Assembly (NCBI GenBank): GCA_900767825.1
Contig: CAAGAN010000037.1
Coordinates: 14,005 to 78,004 of the forward strand
Source: Bacilli bacterium
GTDB taxonomy: Bacteria; Bacillota_I; Bacilli_A; RFN20; CAG-826
Reading direction: 5' to 3'
Length of the DNA: 64,000 nt
Below are positions 17,745 through 26,226 of this stretch, in pieces. The notes beneath the pieces are model-generated. The model worked only from the letters and a program-made list of their open reading frames with translations, ran no database searches and was not told the origin of the DNA. Both the position numbers and the translations under genes were made by a program. Positions within the stretch are counted from its first letter, which is position 1. Every line of letters begins with the position of its first letter.

Positions 17745-18974
17745 TCAATCATCAAAACTTTCTAGATAATTCTTTATATCTTCTTCTGTCTCTAATTTAG
17801 TAGAATCCTCTTCTTTAGTTGCTTCTACCTTTACTTCTTCTTTAACTACAGGGGTGACTTCTTTTTCTATTTTTGGCTTTTTGTAACTAGATTTATTGCT
17901 TGGCAATGAATTCAATATTTCCATTGCATCTCTAGCGTTCTTCGCACCTTTCCTAGTTAGGATTGCCCCAAGATTTTCACAGTACGTATAAGAAAGAATC
18001 CCATCATTTTTAGCCAATGTATAATCGATGATTACATTGATTAAAGGATTGGATAAATTTGCATTAAAGGCAAGGGATTGGATTAATTTTAGATCCTTGA
18101 CGGAAGGGCGATGCCCACTTTGGAGGTTATATAGGAATTCCTTAGGAGTGACTTCATCCATCATCTCTATCTTTTTCTTTAAGGCACTTGGGGCACTTAC
18201 TTGACTTTTTGGGGTTTCGTTTTTACCAATATAATCAAACTTCATGCTGGCCCTGCATTGCTTTTCTATAATTAGGAAATCAATTTTTCCGTTTACTAAG
18301 GCTTGACGGACAATCTCAGCCATAGTATCAGCGTCATAGCCATAAAGAATCGCGAATTTAGCAATCTTTTCTTTATCATCATCGCTAATCGAATTTAGAT
18401 TAATCCCAAAAGAAAGAAGAGAATTATTCAATTTAGAATAATCAAATGAAGTCTCTAATTTGGCTTTCTTTTCTTTAGCTTTGGTCAATACATTTTCATT
18501 TGGTGCCCCAAAATAATCTGAATAGGTTTCAGAGACATCCTTAAATCCAGGTAGCTTTATGGATTTAAGATATTTGGATTCAATTATCTTATATTCATCT
18601 TTGCCTATATAAGTTCTTAATAAAGATGAGAATAATGGTTCATTTAGGAAATCTTTTGGACCTAAAGGAGAACGTATGCAATAGATAAAGCAATTAGCAG
18701 TCGGACTTTCTTGGAATAAAGTCTTAATTAATCCTACTGCTTCTAATGCTAAGAAAGCGTTATATACTTCATTGACGCTCAATTGAAGCCAGCCAAGCAT
18801 TCTTTCGTGAGTTACCATGTTATTTGGCTTTTCTGACATCAAGAAGGCATATAAAGAAAAAGCCTTCCCTCCAATCAAAGGAAGATAGAGGTCTCTTACC
18901 TTTAAGATATCATCAGAATCATAAGAATCGTTTTTTCTAGTTTCGTAAAAATCAAGTGCGCCAAAAGAATGCAT
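17745..18974 (-). CDS. dnaB: replication initiation and membrane attachment protein DnaB (Bacillus type)
   Basis: A 409-residue primosome protein of Bacillus DnaB type, which with DnaD and DnaI brings the helicase to oriC and restart forks. The N-terminal winged-helix region (about 1-110, LPLIGGKAFSLYAFL...) and a C-terminal DnaB_2 domain (about 275-350, with TPKEFLYNLQSG) are recognisable. The far C-terminus is acidic and low complexity. An AGAGGAG site precedes the ATG. It forms an operon with dnaI, the same order as in B. subtilis, without nrdR. Confidence 0.9.
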   Translation of the reverse strand: MHSFGALDFYETRKNDSYDSDDILKVRDLYLPLIGGKAFSLYAFLMSEKPNNMVTHERMLGWLQLSVNEVYNAFLALEAVGLIKTLFQESPTANCFIYCIRSPLGPKDFLNEPLFSSLLRTYIGKDEYKIIESKYLKSIKLPGFKDVSETYSDYFGAPNENVLTKAKEKKAKLETSFDYSKLNNSLLSFGINLNSISDDDKEKIAKFAILYGYDADTMAEIVRQALVNGKIDFLIIEKQCRASMKFDYIGKNETPKSQVSAPSALKKKIEMMDEVTPKEFLYNLQSGHRPSVKDLKLIQSLAFNANLSNPLINVIIDYTLAKNDGILSYTYCENLGAILTRKGAKNARDAMEILNSLPSNKSSYKKPKIEKEVTPVVKEEVKVEATKEEDSTKLETEEDIKNYLESFDD

Positions 18975-19112
18975 ATAAATCTCCTCTAAAAGGATAACAT
19001 TTTTAGAAGGATATTTTTATAAAAGATTATATTTTTCTCTTCTTTTTAAATAACACTAATTTTAAAAATTACCATTATTACTTATAAAATTAGGAAAATA
19101 CTATCTAAAGTA

Positions 19113-19162
19113 CGAATATTTATATATTCGTGGGTACATTCTAAATAGAAATAGGCTATAAT
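19113..19162 (+). promoter_or_regulatory. pfkA-pyk promoter with two palindromes
   Basis: The -10 TATAAT is at 19157-19162. A palindrome TTCTAAATAGAA (19139-19150) sits 6 nt upstream, in the spacer where a bound protein would block polymerase. A second perfect inverted repeat, CGAATATTTATATATTCG, lies at 19113-19130. The first resembles the palindrome in the eno promoter, including the shared TAGGnTATAAT that follows. No good -35 was seen. Confidence 0.5.
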
Positions 19163-19185
19163 CTATCCGGAAATCGAGGTAGTTT

Positions 19186-20148
19186 ATGATTCAAAAGATT
19201 GGTGTACTTACCTCCGGTGGTGATTCCCCGGGAATGAACTGTGCCATAAGGGCTGTTGTTAGAGCTGGTTTATCTTATGGACTTGAAGTATATGGAATAA
19301 TGGATGGCTATAGAGGATTAGTCGATGATGACATGTTCTTAATGAATAGATCTTCTGTATCCGACATCGTCAATAGAGGCGGTACGATTTTACAAACTGC
19401 ACGTCTTCGTGAATTCAAGGAAGAAAGCGTTAGACAGATTGCTGTCAATAACCTAAGGAAAAGAGGCATTGATGCCCTTGTAGTTATTGGTGGCGATGGT
19501 TCCTATATGGGTGCTAAAAAGCTTACCGAAATGGGTATCAACTGTGTTGGGCTTCCAGGAACTATCGATAATGATATTGCTTCTACTGACTATACAATCG
19601 GATTTGATACTTGTTTGAATACAATTGTCGAATGCGTAGATAAGATTAGGGATACAACCGAATCGCATCAGCGCTGTGCCGTTATCGAAGTAATGGGCAA
19701 CCACTGCGGTGATCTTGCCTTATTCTCAGGCTTGGCTGAAGGTGCTGAAATGATTATCACTCCAGATCACCCAATCCCTGAAGATGAAATAATCGATTCA
19801 TTGAAGAAATTGCATGACTCAAAAAAGAAGAGGGCCATTGTCATAGTTTCTGAAAAGATGTATCCAGATATCCATGCTTTTGCCGCTAAAATCGGCGAGA
19901 ATACTGGTTTTGAATGCCGTGCCGAAGTATTAGGAAGAGTCCAAAGAGGTGGCGCTCCTAGCGCTTTTGATAGAATTTTGGCTGCTAGAATGGGTGCATA
20001 TGCCGTTGATTGCCTTCTTGATGGAAAAGGTGGCATCTGCGTTGGTTTAATCAATAACAAGATTGTTGATTATGATATCTACGAAGCACTTCAATTGCCA
20101 CGTGATAAGCATGTTTCGATGCTTAGATTGATTGATATCCTAAAATAA
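19186..20148 (+). CDS. pfkA: ATP-dependent 6-phosphofructokinase
   Basis: A 320-residue family A phosphofructokinase, the committing step of glycolysis. It shows the GGDSPGMN nucleotide loop, VVIGGDGSYMGA (the glycine after GGDG marks ATP rather than pyrophosphate use), PGTIDND with the catalytic Asp, and GRVQRGGAPSAFDR. Length equals the bacterial standard. It is followed 10 nt later by pyk, the usual Bacillota operon. The ATG has a GAGGTAG ribosome binding site. Confidence 0.96.
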   Translation: MIQKIGVLTSGGDSPGMNCAIRAVVRAGLSYGLEVYGIMDGYRGLVDDDMFLMNRSSVSDIVNRGGTILQTARLREFKEESVRQIAVNNLRKRGIDALVVIGGDGSYMGAKKLTEMGINCVGLPGTIDNDIASTDYTIGFDTCLNTIVECVDKIRDTTESHQRCAVIEVMGNHCGDLALFSGLAEGAEMIITPDHPIPEDEIIDSLKKLHDSKKKRAIVIVSEKMYPDIHAFAAKIGENTGFECRAEVLGRVQRGGAPSAFDRILAARMGAYAVDCLLDGKGGICVGLINNKIVDYDIYEALQLPRDKHVSMLRLIDILK

Positions 20149-20158
20149 GAGGGAACCC

Positions 20159-21613
20159 ATGCTTTTTAACATTTCTAAAAAGACAAAAATTGTCTGCACG
20201 ATCGGTCCTGCTAGCGATACAAGAGAAAAAATCCTTGAATTATATAAAGCCGGCATGACTGTCATGAGGGTCAATTTTTCCCATGGTACTCACGAAGAAC
20301 AACTAGGAAAAATAAAGATTGCACGTGATTTTGAACGTGATGGAATCTATATCCCAGTCGCGCTTGATACTAAAGGCCCTGAAATAAGGACTGGCTATAT
20401 GAAAGATGGGGCCATTAAAGTCTCAACTGGCCAAAAAATGGTTATCTCCATGGAAGATAGACTTGGGGATGAAAATGGTTTCTCTGTTACCTATAAGGGT
20501 TTATATGATGATGTAAAAGTCGGAGATCATATCCTTATCGATGATGGTAATCTTGATTTCTTGATAATTAAGAAGAATGAAGATAATAGAACCTTATTAG
20601 TAGAAGCTAGAAATGCCCATATCTTAAAGGACCAAAAAGGTGTCAATTGCCCATTTTCTAGACTTAATATGCCCTTTATATCTCCTCAAGATGAAAGCGA
20701 CCTTAAGTTTGGGTGCGAGCAGCATGTCGATGCGATATTTGCTTCTTTTACTAGACGTAAGGAAGATATTCTTGAAATTAGGAAAGTCATAACTAAATAT
20801 GGTGAACCTGATATCCCAATATTTGCTAAGATTGAAAATCCTGAAGCCATAGAAAAAATAAAAGAAATTGTTGATGAAGCTGATGGGATCATGGTTGCTA
20901 GAGGTGATTTAGGAGTAGAAATACCTCCTGAACAAGTCCCAGTAATCCAAAAGGAAATCATTGAATTATGTAGAAAGAAAGGCAAGCCAGTCATCACTGC
21001 TACCCAAATGCTAGATTCAATGGTAGCCCATCCCCGTCCAACTAGGGCCGAAGTTTCTGACTGCGCCACCGCTATTAATGAATCTAGCGATGCTGTCATG
21101 CTTTCAGCTGAATCTGCTTCAGGACTTTATCCAGTTGAGTCTTGCGCCATGCAAGCTAAGATTGCTGCTACAATGGAAAAATATTTAGATTATGAGAAAC
21201 TAGCTAGAGAAGCTTATGAAACTAGCGAACATTCAAATAACGATGCTATTTCTAATGCAGTTGCCAATACGGCTTTATTAATCGGGGCAAAGCTCATTGT
21301 AAATTTCACCGAAACCGGCAAATCTACTGTAAGGATTTCTAAATCAAGGCCATGCTGTCCTATTATTTCTATTACAAATAGGAGAAGCACTGCCATGAAA
21401 GGTGCCTTTATGTGGGGTGTTTATTCGGTATTATTAAAAACTTCCATGCCTGATTTTATCGAGGAAATGGAAGTACTTGCCCTTAAGATTGCTAGAGATC
21501 AAGGCATACCTGCTGGAGAGCCAATCATTATTGCTGGCGGCACTCCTACTGGAGCAGGGAAAACTAATTTCATGCGAATTGTAAATGTCAATTCGATTGA
21601 AGATATTGATTAG
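20159..21613 (+). CDS. pyk: pyruvate kinase
   Basis: A 484-residue pyruvate kinase that makes pyruvate and ATP from phosphoenolpyruvate. Motifs include IVCTIGPASDT, MRVNFSHG, the catalytic loop IFAKIENPEAIEKI and ITATQMLDSM. It lacks the extra C-terminal PEP-utiliser-like domain of Bacillus Pyk, so it is the short form. The stop codon is part of the terminator hairpin and overlaps the 3' end of the convergent PAP2 gene by four bases. Confidence 0.96.
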   Translation: MLFNISKKTKIVCTIGPASDTREKILELYKAGMTVMRVNFSHGTHEEQLGKIKIARDFERDGIYIPVALDTKGPEIRTGYMKDGAIKVSTGQKMVISMEDRLGDENGFSVTYKGLYDDVKVGDHILIDDGNLDFLIIKKNEDNRTLLVEARNAHILKDQKGVNCPFSRLNMPFISPQDESDLKFGCEQHVDAIFASFTRRKEDILEIRKVITKYGEPDIPIFAKIENPEAIEKIKEIVDEADGIMVARGDLGVEIPPEQVPVIQKEIIELCRKKGKPVITATQMLDSMVAHPRPTRAEVSDCATAINESSDAVMLSAESASGLYPVESCAMQAKIAATMEKYLDYEKLAREAYETSEHSNNDAISNAVANTALLIGAKLIVNFTETGKSTVRISKSRPCCPIISITNRRSTAMKGAFMWGVYSVLLKTSMPDFIEEMEVLALKIARDQGIPAGEPIIIAGGTPTGAGKTNFMRIVNVNSIEDID

Positions 21614-22536
21614 GCTACTTCGGTAGCCTTTTTATTTGTTAGTCTAGGATAAATATAGGTAAATACTAAATCAAATATCAATATGCCTAGGAAATAACCC
21701 ATAGTTACATCGGTTGCATTATGTGCACCTCTATATATTCTAGATAATGCAACTAAAGCTCCCCAAATATAGCTAAATATCCTTATTGATAAGCTTCTAT
21801 ATTTATTTTCCTTGAAATATGGGAAAGTTGATAAGGCGATTATCCCCAAGGCATTCATTGTATGCCCGGAAGGGAAAGAGAAGCAGTCATCGAATTTAAC
21901 GCTTATCCCTGGATGAGCTGCTATATCATCTTTATATTGGGCAAAACTCCACCACCCCTGAGGCTTATAAAATGGTAGCCAGTGTGATTTGATTTCTTCT
22001 CCCTCATATAGTTTTACAAGGAACCGGTAACGAGGACGGAACCAGAATACTTTTATTAGGTTCATTACTATCCATATAGATATATATAGGATAATAATAG
22101 ATAGGCAAATCCTAAATAAATCACTTGGATCTTTGCTCCACTTACTAGCGAATATTGCAAAAGGGAGCGTCAAGGCAACATAAATCAGTCCAAACAAAGG
22201 AATGTATCCATAATTTAGATGCAAGGAGAATATACGGTTGCTATAACTCCTAATTTGCCCTCCTCCATAGCAATTTGCTACTAATATCGATAAAAAGAAC
22301 AATATTCCATATATAATCGATCTCTTCTTCGTAGATTTATCTCTATTTATAAAACAATAGAATGAAGCAAAACAAAATAGTAACTGGAATAATGCTTCTC
22401 CAATCATTTCAAAAGTCTCTCCAAATAAATTACTTGGATTAAATAATGTTGATGAGATATTAAAATCAAAGAAGGCAACAATAATAAAAGTAACTAAACA
22501 AAGTGGGTAAATAATATATCTTTCAATTCTTTTCAT
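21610..22536 (-). CDS. PAP2-family membrane phosphatase
   Basis: A 308-residue integral membrane protein with about six helices and the three-part phosphatidic acid phosphatase signature: KVFWFRPRYRFL, FPSGHTMNALG and SRIYRGAHNATDVTMGY. The family removes phosphates from lipid phosphates such as phosphatidic acid, undecaprenyl diphosphate or phosphatidylglycerol phosphate; the substrate cannot be told here. An in-frame TTG at 22542 gives a slightly longer frame, but the ATG at 22536 lies 6 nt from a TACAAT box and is preferred. The gene stands alone, convergent with pyk. Confidence 0.85.
   Translation of the reverse strand: MKRIERYIIYPLCLVTFIIVAFFDFNISSTLFNPSNLFGETFEMIGEALFQLLFCFASFYCFINRDKSTKKRSIIYGILFFLSILVANCYGGGQIRSYSNRIFSLHLNYGYIPLFGLIYVALTLPFAIFASKWSKDPSDLFRICLSIIILYISIWIVMNLIKVFWFRPRYRFLVKLYEGEEIKSHWLPFYKPQGWWSFAQYKDDIAAHPGISVKFDDCFSFPSGHTMNALGIIALSTFPYFKENKYRSLSIRIFSYIWGALVALSRIYRGAHNATDVTMGYFLGILIFDLVFTYIYPRLTNKKATEVA
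21612..21633 (+). terminator. pfkA-pyk terminator lying inside the PAP2 coding sequence
   Basis: Stem AGGCTAC/GTAGCCT with a TTCG tetraloop followed by TTTTT. The hairpin begins at the pyk stop codon and simultaneously encodes the last residues (KKATEVA) of the convergent PAP2 protein. Confidence 0.9.
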
Positions 22537-22542
22537 GTCCAA

Positions 22543-22548
22543 ATTGTA
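22543..22548 (-). promoter_or_regulatory. -10 box of the PAP2 gene, probable leaderless promoter
   Basis: TACAAT followed by TTGGAC and then the ATG at 22536, with no room for a ribosome binding site. Confidence 0.4.
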
Positions 22549-22651
22549 TTAGATAAAAAGGGGAAACGCTAGAAGAAAAACAATGACCTAAAAGATATTC
22601 TTACATCAATTACCTACATCTATAATTATTTTAACTAACAAGGATAAGCTT

Positions 22652-22807
22652 ATGGATTTTGATGTCGAAGAATATATAAATACCCATCATGATGAGATTG
22701 TTAAAAAGGTCATTGAGTCAGTTGAAGCCACTAAAAAAGGCGAGAAGTCCTATACTCTAGAAGAATCAAAACAATTAATAGATAAATTAATTAATGAAAG
22801 CAAATGA
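22652..22807 (+). CDS. 51-residue acidic protein of unknown function
   Basis: A short gene starting with ATG at 22652 behind an AAGGA site with 7-nt spacing and ending in TGA. The protein is charged (begins MDFDVEEYINTHHDEIVKKV) and ends in KSYTLEESKQLIDKLINESK, a pattern seen in some small RelB/Phd-type antitoxins. No toxin gene is adjacent, so an antitoxin assignment is weak. It lies alone between the PAP2 promoter and the eno terminator. Codon usage matches the neighbours. Confidence 0.55.
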   Translation: MDFDVEEYINTHHDEIVKKVIESVEATKKGEKSYTLEESKQLIDKLINESK

Positions 22808-22808
22808 A

Positions 22809-22834
22809 AAGGGCTACCAATAAAGGCAACCCTT
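22809..22834 (-). terminator. eno terminator
   Basis: On the minus strand AAGGGTTGCC/GGTAGCCCTT pairs over 10 bp with two G-U pairs and a 6-nt loop, followed by TTTT. On the plus strand the wobble pairs become mismatches, so it is directional for eno. Confidence 0.75.
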
Positions 22835-22853
22835 CTTTAGTTTTGTTTAATAA

Positions 22854-24164
22854 TTACTTATTGAAACGGAAGGCTTTGATACCAGGATAGGTGGCATTTT
22901 CACCAAGTTCTTCTTCAATACGGAGAAGTTGGTTATATTTGCAAACACGTTCGGTACGGTTTGGGGCACCAGTCTTGATTTGTCCAGCGTTTAAGGCAAC
23001 GACTAAATCAGCGATTGTGGTATCTTCGGTTTCACCAGATCTATGGGAAACAACAGCGGTCCAACCAGCATTCTTGGCCATCTTGATGGCATTGATGGTT
23101 TCGGTTAAGGTTCCGATTTGGTTGAGCTTGATAAGGACGGAATTGGCAACGCCTAATTCGATACCCTTAGCAATGATCTTGGTGTTGGTAACAAATAAAT
23201 CATCACCAACGAGTTGGATCTTCTTGCCAAGCTTTTCGGTAAGGTGTTTCCAACCTTCCCAATCGCCTTCGGCCATACCATCTTCTAATGAGATAAGAGG
23301 ATATTCATTAGCAATCTTGACCCAGTGTTCAACTAATTCGTCAGAAGTATAGACTTTGCCGGATTTTGGTTGATGGTAAATAACTTTTCCACCTTCTTCG
23401 CCTTTGGCCCATTCACTAGCAGCGGCATCCATGGCGAGCATGAAATCTTTTCCAGGGACATAGCCAGCAGCCTTGATGGCTTCGATGATTAAGTCTAAGA
23501 CTTCTTCATCAGCACCGGTAGCGGTATTTGGGGCAAATCCACCTTCATCACCAACACCAGTGGCAAGTCCTTTACCCTTTAAATCCTTTTGGAGGGCATG
23601 GAAGACTTCGGTGCACCAGCGAAGAGCTTCAGACCAGGTTGGGGCACCAACTGGCATGATAAGGAATTCTTGGGAATCGATATTATCATCAGCGTGAGCT
23701 CCACCATTCATGATGTTCATCATTGGGACTGGAAGAGTGTTGGCACTAGTTCCACCAATGAAACGATATAGAGGTTCGCCAAGAGACATAGCGGCTGCAT
23801 GGGCAGTAGCTAAGGAAACGGCTAAGATGGCATTGGCGCCAAGTCTTCCCTTGTTATCGGTTCCATCAAGTTTAATCATGGTGAAATCGACTTTGGCAGT
23901 ATCGGTGGCATCAAGGCCAACGATGGCATTTGCAATTTCAGTATTGATATTGTTGACAGCTTTCAATACACCCTTACCACCATAAACCTTCTTGTCACCA
24001 TCACGTAATTCGATGGCTTCTCTAGTTCCGGTAGAAGCACCACTTGGGGCAGTTGATCTTCCGACTGTACCATCGGCAAGAGTAACTTCAGCTTCAACAG
24101 TTGGATTTCCGCGGCTATCGATTATTTGACGGCCGAAGACTTTAACAATTTTTGTTTTGTCCAT
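22854..24164 (-). CDS. eno: enolase
   Basis: A 436-residue enolase that converts 2-phosphoglycerate to phosphoenolpyruvate. It contains SRGNPTVEAEV, the substrate loop PSGASTGTREA, MNGGAHADDN, the metal ligands in SLEDGMAEGDW and VGDDLFVTN, and the signature VLIKLNQIGTLTET. It is a single gene with its own promoter and an AAAGGAG ribosome binding site. Expression may be tied to pfkA-pyk through a similar promoter palindrome. Confidence 0.97.
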   Translation of the reverse strand: MDKTKIVKVFGRQIIDSRGNPTVEAEVTLADGTVGRSTAPSGASTGTREAIELRDGDKKVYGGKGVLKAVNNINTEIANAIVGLDATDTAKVDFTMIKLDGTDNKGRLGANAILAVSLATAHAAAMSLGEPLYRFIGGTSANTLPVPMMNIMNGGAHADDNIDSQEFLIMPVGAPTWSEALRWCTEVFHALQKDLKGKGLATGVGDEGGFAPNTATGADEEVLDLIIEAIKAAGYVPGKDFMLAMDAAASEWAKGEEGGKVIYHQPKSGKVYTSDELVEHWVKIANEYPLISLEDGMAEGDWEGWKHLTEKLGKKIQLVGDDLFVTNTKIIAKGIELGVANSVLIKLNQIGTLTETINAIKMAKNAGWTAVVSHRSGETEDTTIADLVVALNAGQIKTGAPNRTERVCKYNQLLRIEEELGENATYPGIKAFRFNK

Positions 24165-24197
24165 TCTAAAATCTCCTTTATTCTTAGGACCGGTAGA

Positions 24198-24223
24198 ATT
24201 ATATCCTATTCTATAAATAGAAT
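24198..24223 (-). promoter_or_regulatory. eno promoter with an overlapping palindrome
   Basis: The minus-strand -10 TATAAT occupies 24198-24203. An inverted repeat (ATTCTAT/ATAGAAT around a 2-nt centre, 24208-24223) ends 4-5 nt upstream, covering the spacer and -35. The arrangement copies that at pfkA, including TAGG just before the -10. Confidence 0.5.
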
Positions 24224-24282
24224 AAAGAAAATAAGTCTAATTACCGAGATAGCGGAACACTGCTAATGCATTTGTAGAAATA

Positions 24283-25326
24283 TCAAAAATTTAATAGAGT
24301 TTCTTTTACTTCATCTTGATCTAGTGTTGCAAAGTTAAATTCAATAATGTTCCCAACTGATTCGATTTCTTTAGATGTCCGATAAATAGAGACATATTTT
24401 GATAATATCTTCTTGAATTCTATATAAGGAATACTATAGCCATATTCAGATGTAGCAGTCGAAGAACTATCTAATTCAGGAATAGAATAGTCTTTTTTCT
24501 TACAATAAAAAGCCGCATCATATAGGAAATTTTCATCTTTTATATTTCCAATAATTTGATAATTATAATTATAGAAATGTCCATTAAATCTAGGTAAATT
24601 CTCTTCTTTGCTGAAATCTAGCCTAGAAACATAGATATCTTCTCTAGAACTAGAGTTTCCTCTTTCAATGACTTTATTCCCGTCATAATAGGAATACCTA
24701 TAAGAAAAATATGTCCCACTTAAATTTATTTCTTTATCGGATAATAAATCTTCTTCTATAGTAAATTTAGACTCCCCATATAATCCTACTAGTTCAAGTC
24801 CATTTTTAATAAAGGGGATAGATTCTTTTTTGCTAAATTCAAAAGTCCTGATGTATTTAATGTAATCTAAAGCTGAATAATAATAAGTTATACCATTGAA
24901 AGCAGATGATTTTAATAAACTAGATATTTCGCACCTATTTTCAGCTTCTCTTGCTTTATCACTAGGCAAGTATAATCCAACTTTTTTCCCTTCATCATCA
25001 ATATCATAACTGCGTTTTATCCTATAAAATGAATTCCTTTCGTCTTCAAGTTCCCTTTTAAAATCTGGATAAGGAACCTCGCATTGGCTACTGCTAGTAA
25101 TCTTAGAAAGGATGGAATTATAGTAAGGGGTATTAGTCACATCATATTGATTAAGCAAGATGCAAGTAGGAATAATTATTAAAGCTAAAGCAGCCGGGAC
25201 TAATATTGATAAACATATTTTCCATTTGTTGCTTTTAACTTTTTTGTCGATTTTTATTGCTTCAATTTCAGGAAGCTCGCTTTCTAATATAGAAAGAAAT
25301 TGTTTCTTGATTTGCCTCTTATTCAT
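24283..25326 (-). CDS. probable membrane-anchored anti-sigma factor
   Basis: A 347-residue protein with a short cytoplasmic N-terminus (about 1-32), one hydrophobic helix (about 33-58) and a large extracytoplasmic domain with no family I recognise. The start overlaps the ECF sigma gene by four bases (ATGA). Position and topology are those of ECF anti-sigma factors, which hold the sigma factor at the membrane until a signal arrives. The N-terminal part is too short for a typical zinc anti-sigma domain and no HxxxCxxC motif is present, so the assignment depends on context. Confidence 0.6.
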   Translation of the reverse strand: MNKRQIKKQFLSILESELPEIEAIKIDKKVKSNKWKICLSILVPAALALIIIPTCILLNQYDVTNTPYYNSILSKITSSSQCEVPYPDFKRELEDERNSFYRIKRSYDIDDEGKKVGLYLPSDKAREAENRCEISSLLKSSAFNGITYYYSALDYIKYIRTFEFSKKESIPFIKNGLELVGLYGESKFTIEEDLLSDKEINLSGTYFSYRYSYYDGNKVIERGNSSSREDIYVSRLDFSKEENLPRFNGHFYNYNYQIIGNIKDENFLYDAAFYCKKKDYSIPELDSSSTATSEYGYSIPYIEFKKILSKYVSIYRTSKEIESVGNIIEFNFATLDQDEVKETLLNF

Positions 25327-25817
25327 TTTAATGCACCTCTAGTTTTCTTTATGGCGCGAGCATATCTAGTCTTTAACGTAATAACAGGAATAGATGTCAA
25401 TTCTGAAATCTCCTTGAAGGAAAATCCAAAGCAGAGCCTATAACCAATTACAACTCTTTCATCATAAGTTAAATCAAAAGAAAGCAATTCTTCTAACCTA
25501 GTATGGTCTTTTTCTCCAACTAGATTTTCATCAAAAAGTTCATTGCTACTTCTATTCTTCTCTTTTGCATAATTAATCGCTTTGTTCTTCGCGGTTATGC
25601 AAAGATAGGAATGGAGTTTAGAAGGGTCTTTGATTTGGCTTCTATTTTCTAATATAGAAACGAATAAATTTTGATAGACATCCTCGCAATCTTCCTTGCT
25701 ATTAACATAGGTAGAAATAATGAAATATAGCAAACTGCGGTATTTTAAATATACCTCGTTAGTTGCTTTTTCATCTCCTTGGATGAATTTTGTTGCCGTT
25801 AATTTAGATACGTTCAT
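25323..25817 (-). CDS. ECF-type RNA polymerase sigma factor
   Basis: A 164-residue sigma-70 family protein with region 2 (about 10-80; YVNSKEDCEDVYQNLFVSIL matches the -10 recognition helix) and region 4 (about 112-160; LTYDERVVIGYRLCFGFSFKEISELTSIPVITLKTRYARAIKKTRG with helix-turn-helix). Regions 1 and 3 are absent, as expected for ECF sigma factors. It is transcribed just before its presumed anti-sigma partner. The start at 25817 has only a weak ribosome binding site. Confidence 0.85.
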   Translation of the reverse strand: MNVSKLTATKFIQGDEKATNEVYLKYRSLLYFIISTYVNSKEDCEDVYQNLFVSILENRSQIKDPSKLHSYLCITAKNKAINYAKEKNRSSNELFDENLVGEKDHTRLEELLSFDLTYDERVVIGYRLCFGFSFKEISELTSIPVITLKTRYARAIKKTRGALK

Positions 25818-25826
25818 ACGTTACTT

Positions 25827-25890
25827 TGAAAGATTCTTTCACTAGTTAAGACAATCCTAAATCAAGAAAAGTATATTTCTAATATAGAAA
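25827..25890 (-). promoter_or_regulatory. ECF sigma promoter region with two palindromes
   Basis: A minus-strand -10 TATACT (25870-25875) is abutted upstream by TTTCTAATATAGAAA (25876-25890), the same class of palindrome as at pfkA and eno. A second perfect inverted repeat, TGAAAGATTCTTTCA (25827-25841), lies in the leader 10 nt before the ATG. Two further copies of TTTCTAATATAGAAA occur inside the operon (25281-25295, 25646-25660), both encoding Ser-Ile-Leu-Glu. Confidence 0.4.
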
Positions 25891-25956
25891 AGTTTGAAAT
25901 TAAAGAAAAATAATTGCAATCTTTCTTTATGTTTTTTAATAAAACGTGAGTTTATC

Positions 25957-25974
25957 TTCTATATTAATATAGAA
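25957..25974. repeat. 18-bp perfect palindrome upstream of thrS
   Basis: TTCTATATTAATATAGAA is fully self-complementary. It lies between the divergent ECF sigma and thrS promoters and shares the TTCTA/TAGAA arms seen at pfkA, eno and the sigma gene. Confidence 0.5.
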
Positions 25975-25988
25975 ATATAACATCTCTA

Positions 25989-26016
25989 TTGACTTCTAAA
26001 ACTTCTATCCTAAAAT
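25989..26016 (+). promoter_or_regulatory. thrS promoter
   Basis: TTGACT (25989-25994), a 16-bp spacer and TAAAAT (26011-26016), placed just upstream of the T-box leader. Confidence 0.7.
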
Positions 26017-26019
26017 AAT

Positions 26020-26211
26020 GTCGGCGTTGAAGGAGACACGCTTCTTACTTATAGGTAAGAGGTACCACTCCGGAGCTCCTAATGATGAATTAGGCGGATT
26101 CTTCCGTTATCAAGAACTTGAGAGCGTATCTACTTATTATAGATATATAGATACGAATTAAGGTGGTACCGCGTTATTTCTAGCGTCCTTATTTACTAGG
26201 GACGCTTTTTT
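26020..26211 (+). ncRNA. T-box riboswitch leader of thrS
   Basis: The leader carries the T-box sequence AAGGTGGTACCGCG (26160-26173) that pairs with the uncharged tRNA acceptor end, an upstream stem (CGTATCT/AGATACG), and an intrinsic terminator AGCGTCC/GGACGCT plus T-run at 26182-26211. The likely specifier is the ACC (Thr) triplet at 26064-26066 on the 3' side of stem I; I did not fold the RNA. Low charged tRNA-Thr would favour the antiterminator and thrS expression. Confidence 0.92.
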
Positions 26212-26226
26212 ATTGGAGGAAGAGAA

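Noticed and set aside
22891..23985. Several plus-strand frames (up to 153 codons) opposite eno
   Set aside because: They are complements of the highly biased eno codons; eno is unambiguous.
26041..26100. Possible tRNA gene in the thrS leader
   Set aside because: No cloverleaf or GTTC-type T-loop; the conserved T-box sequence and terminator explain the structure.
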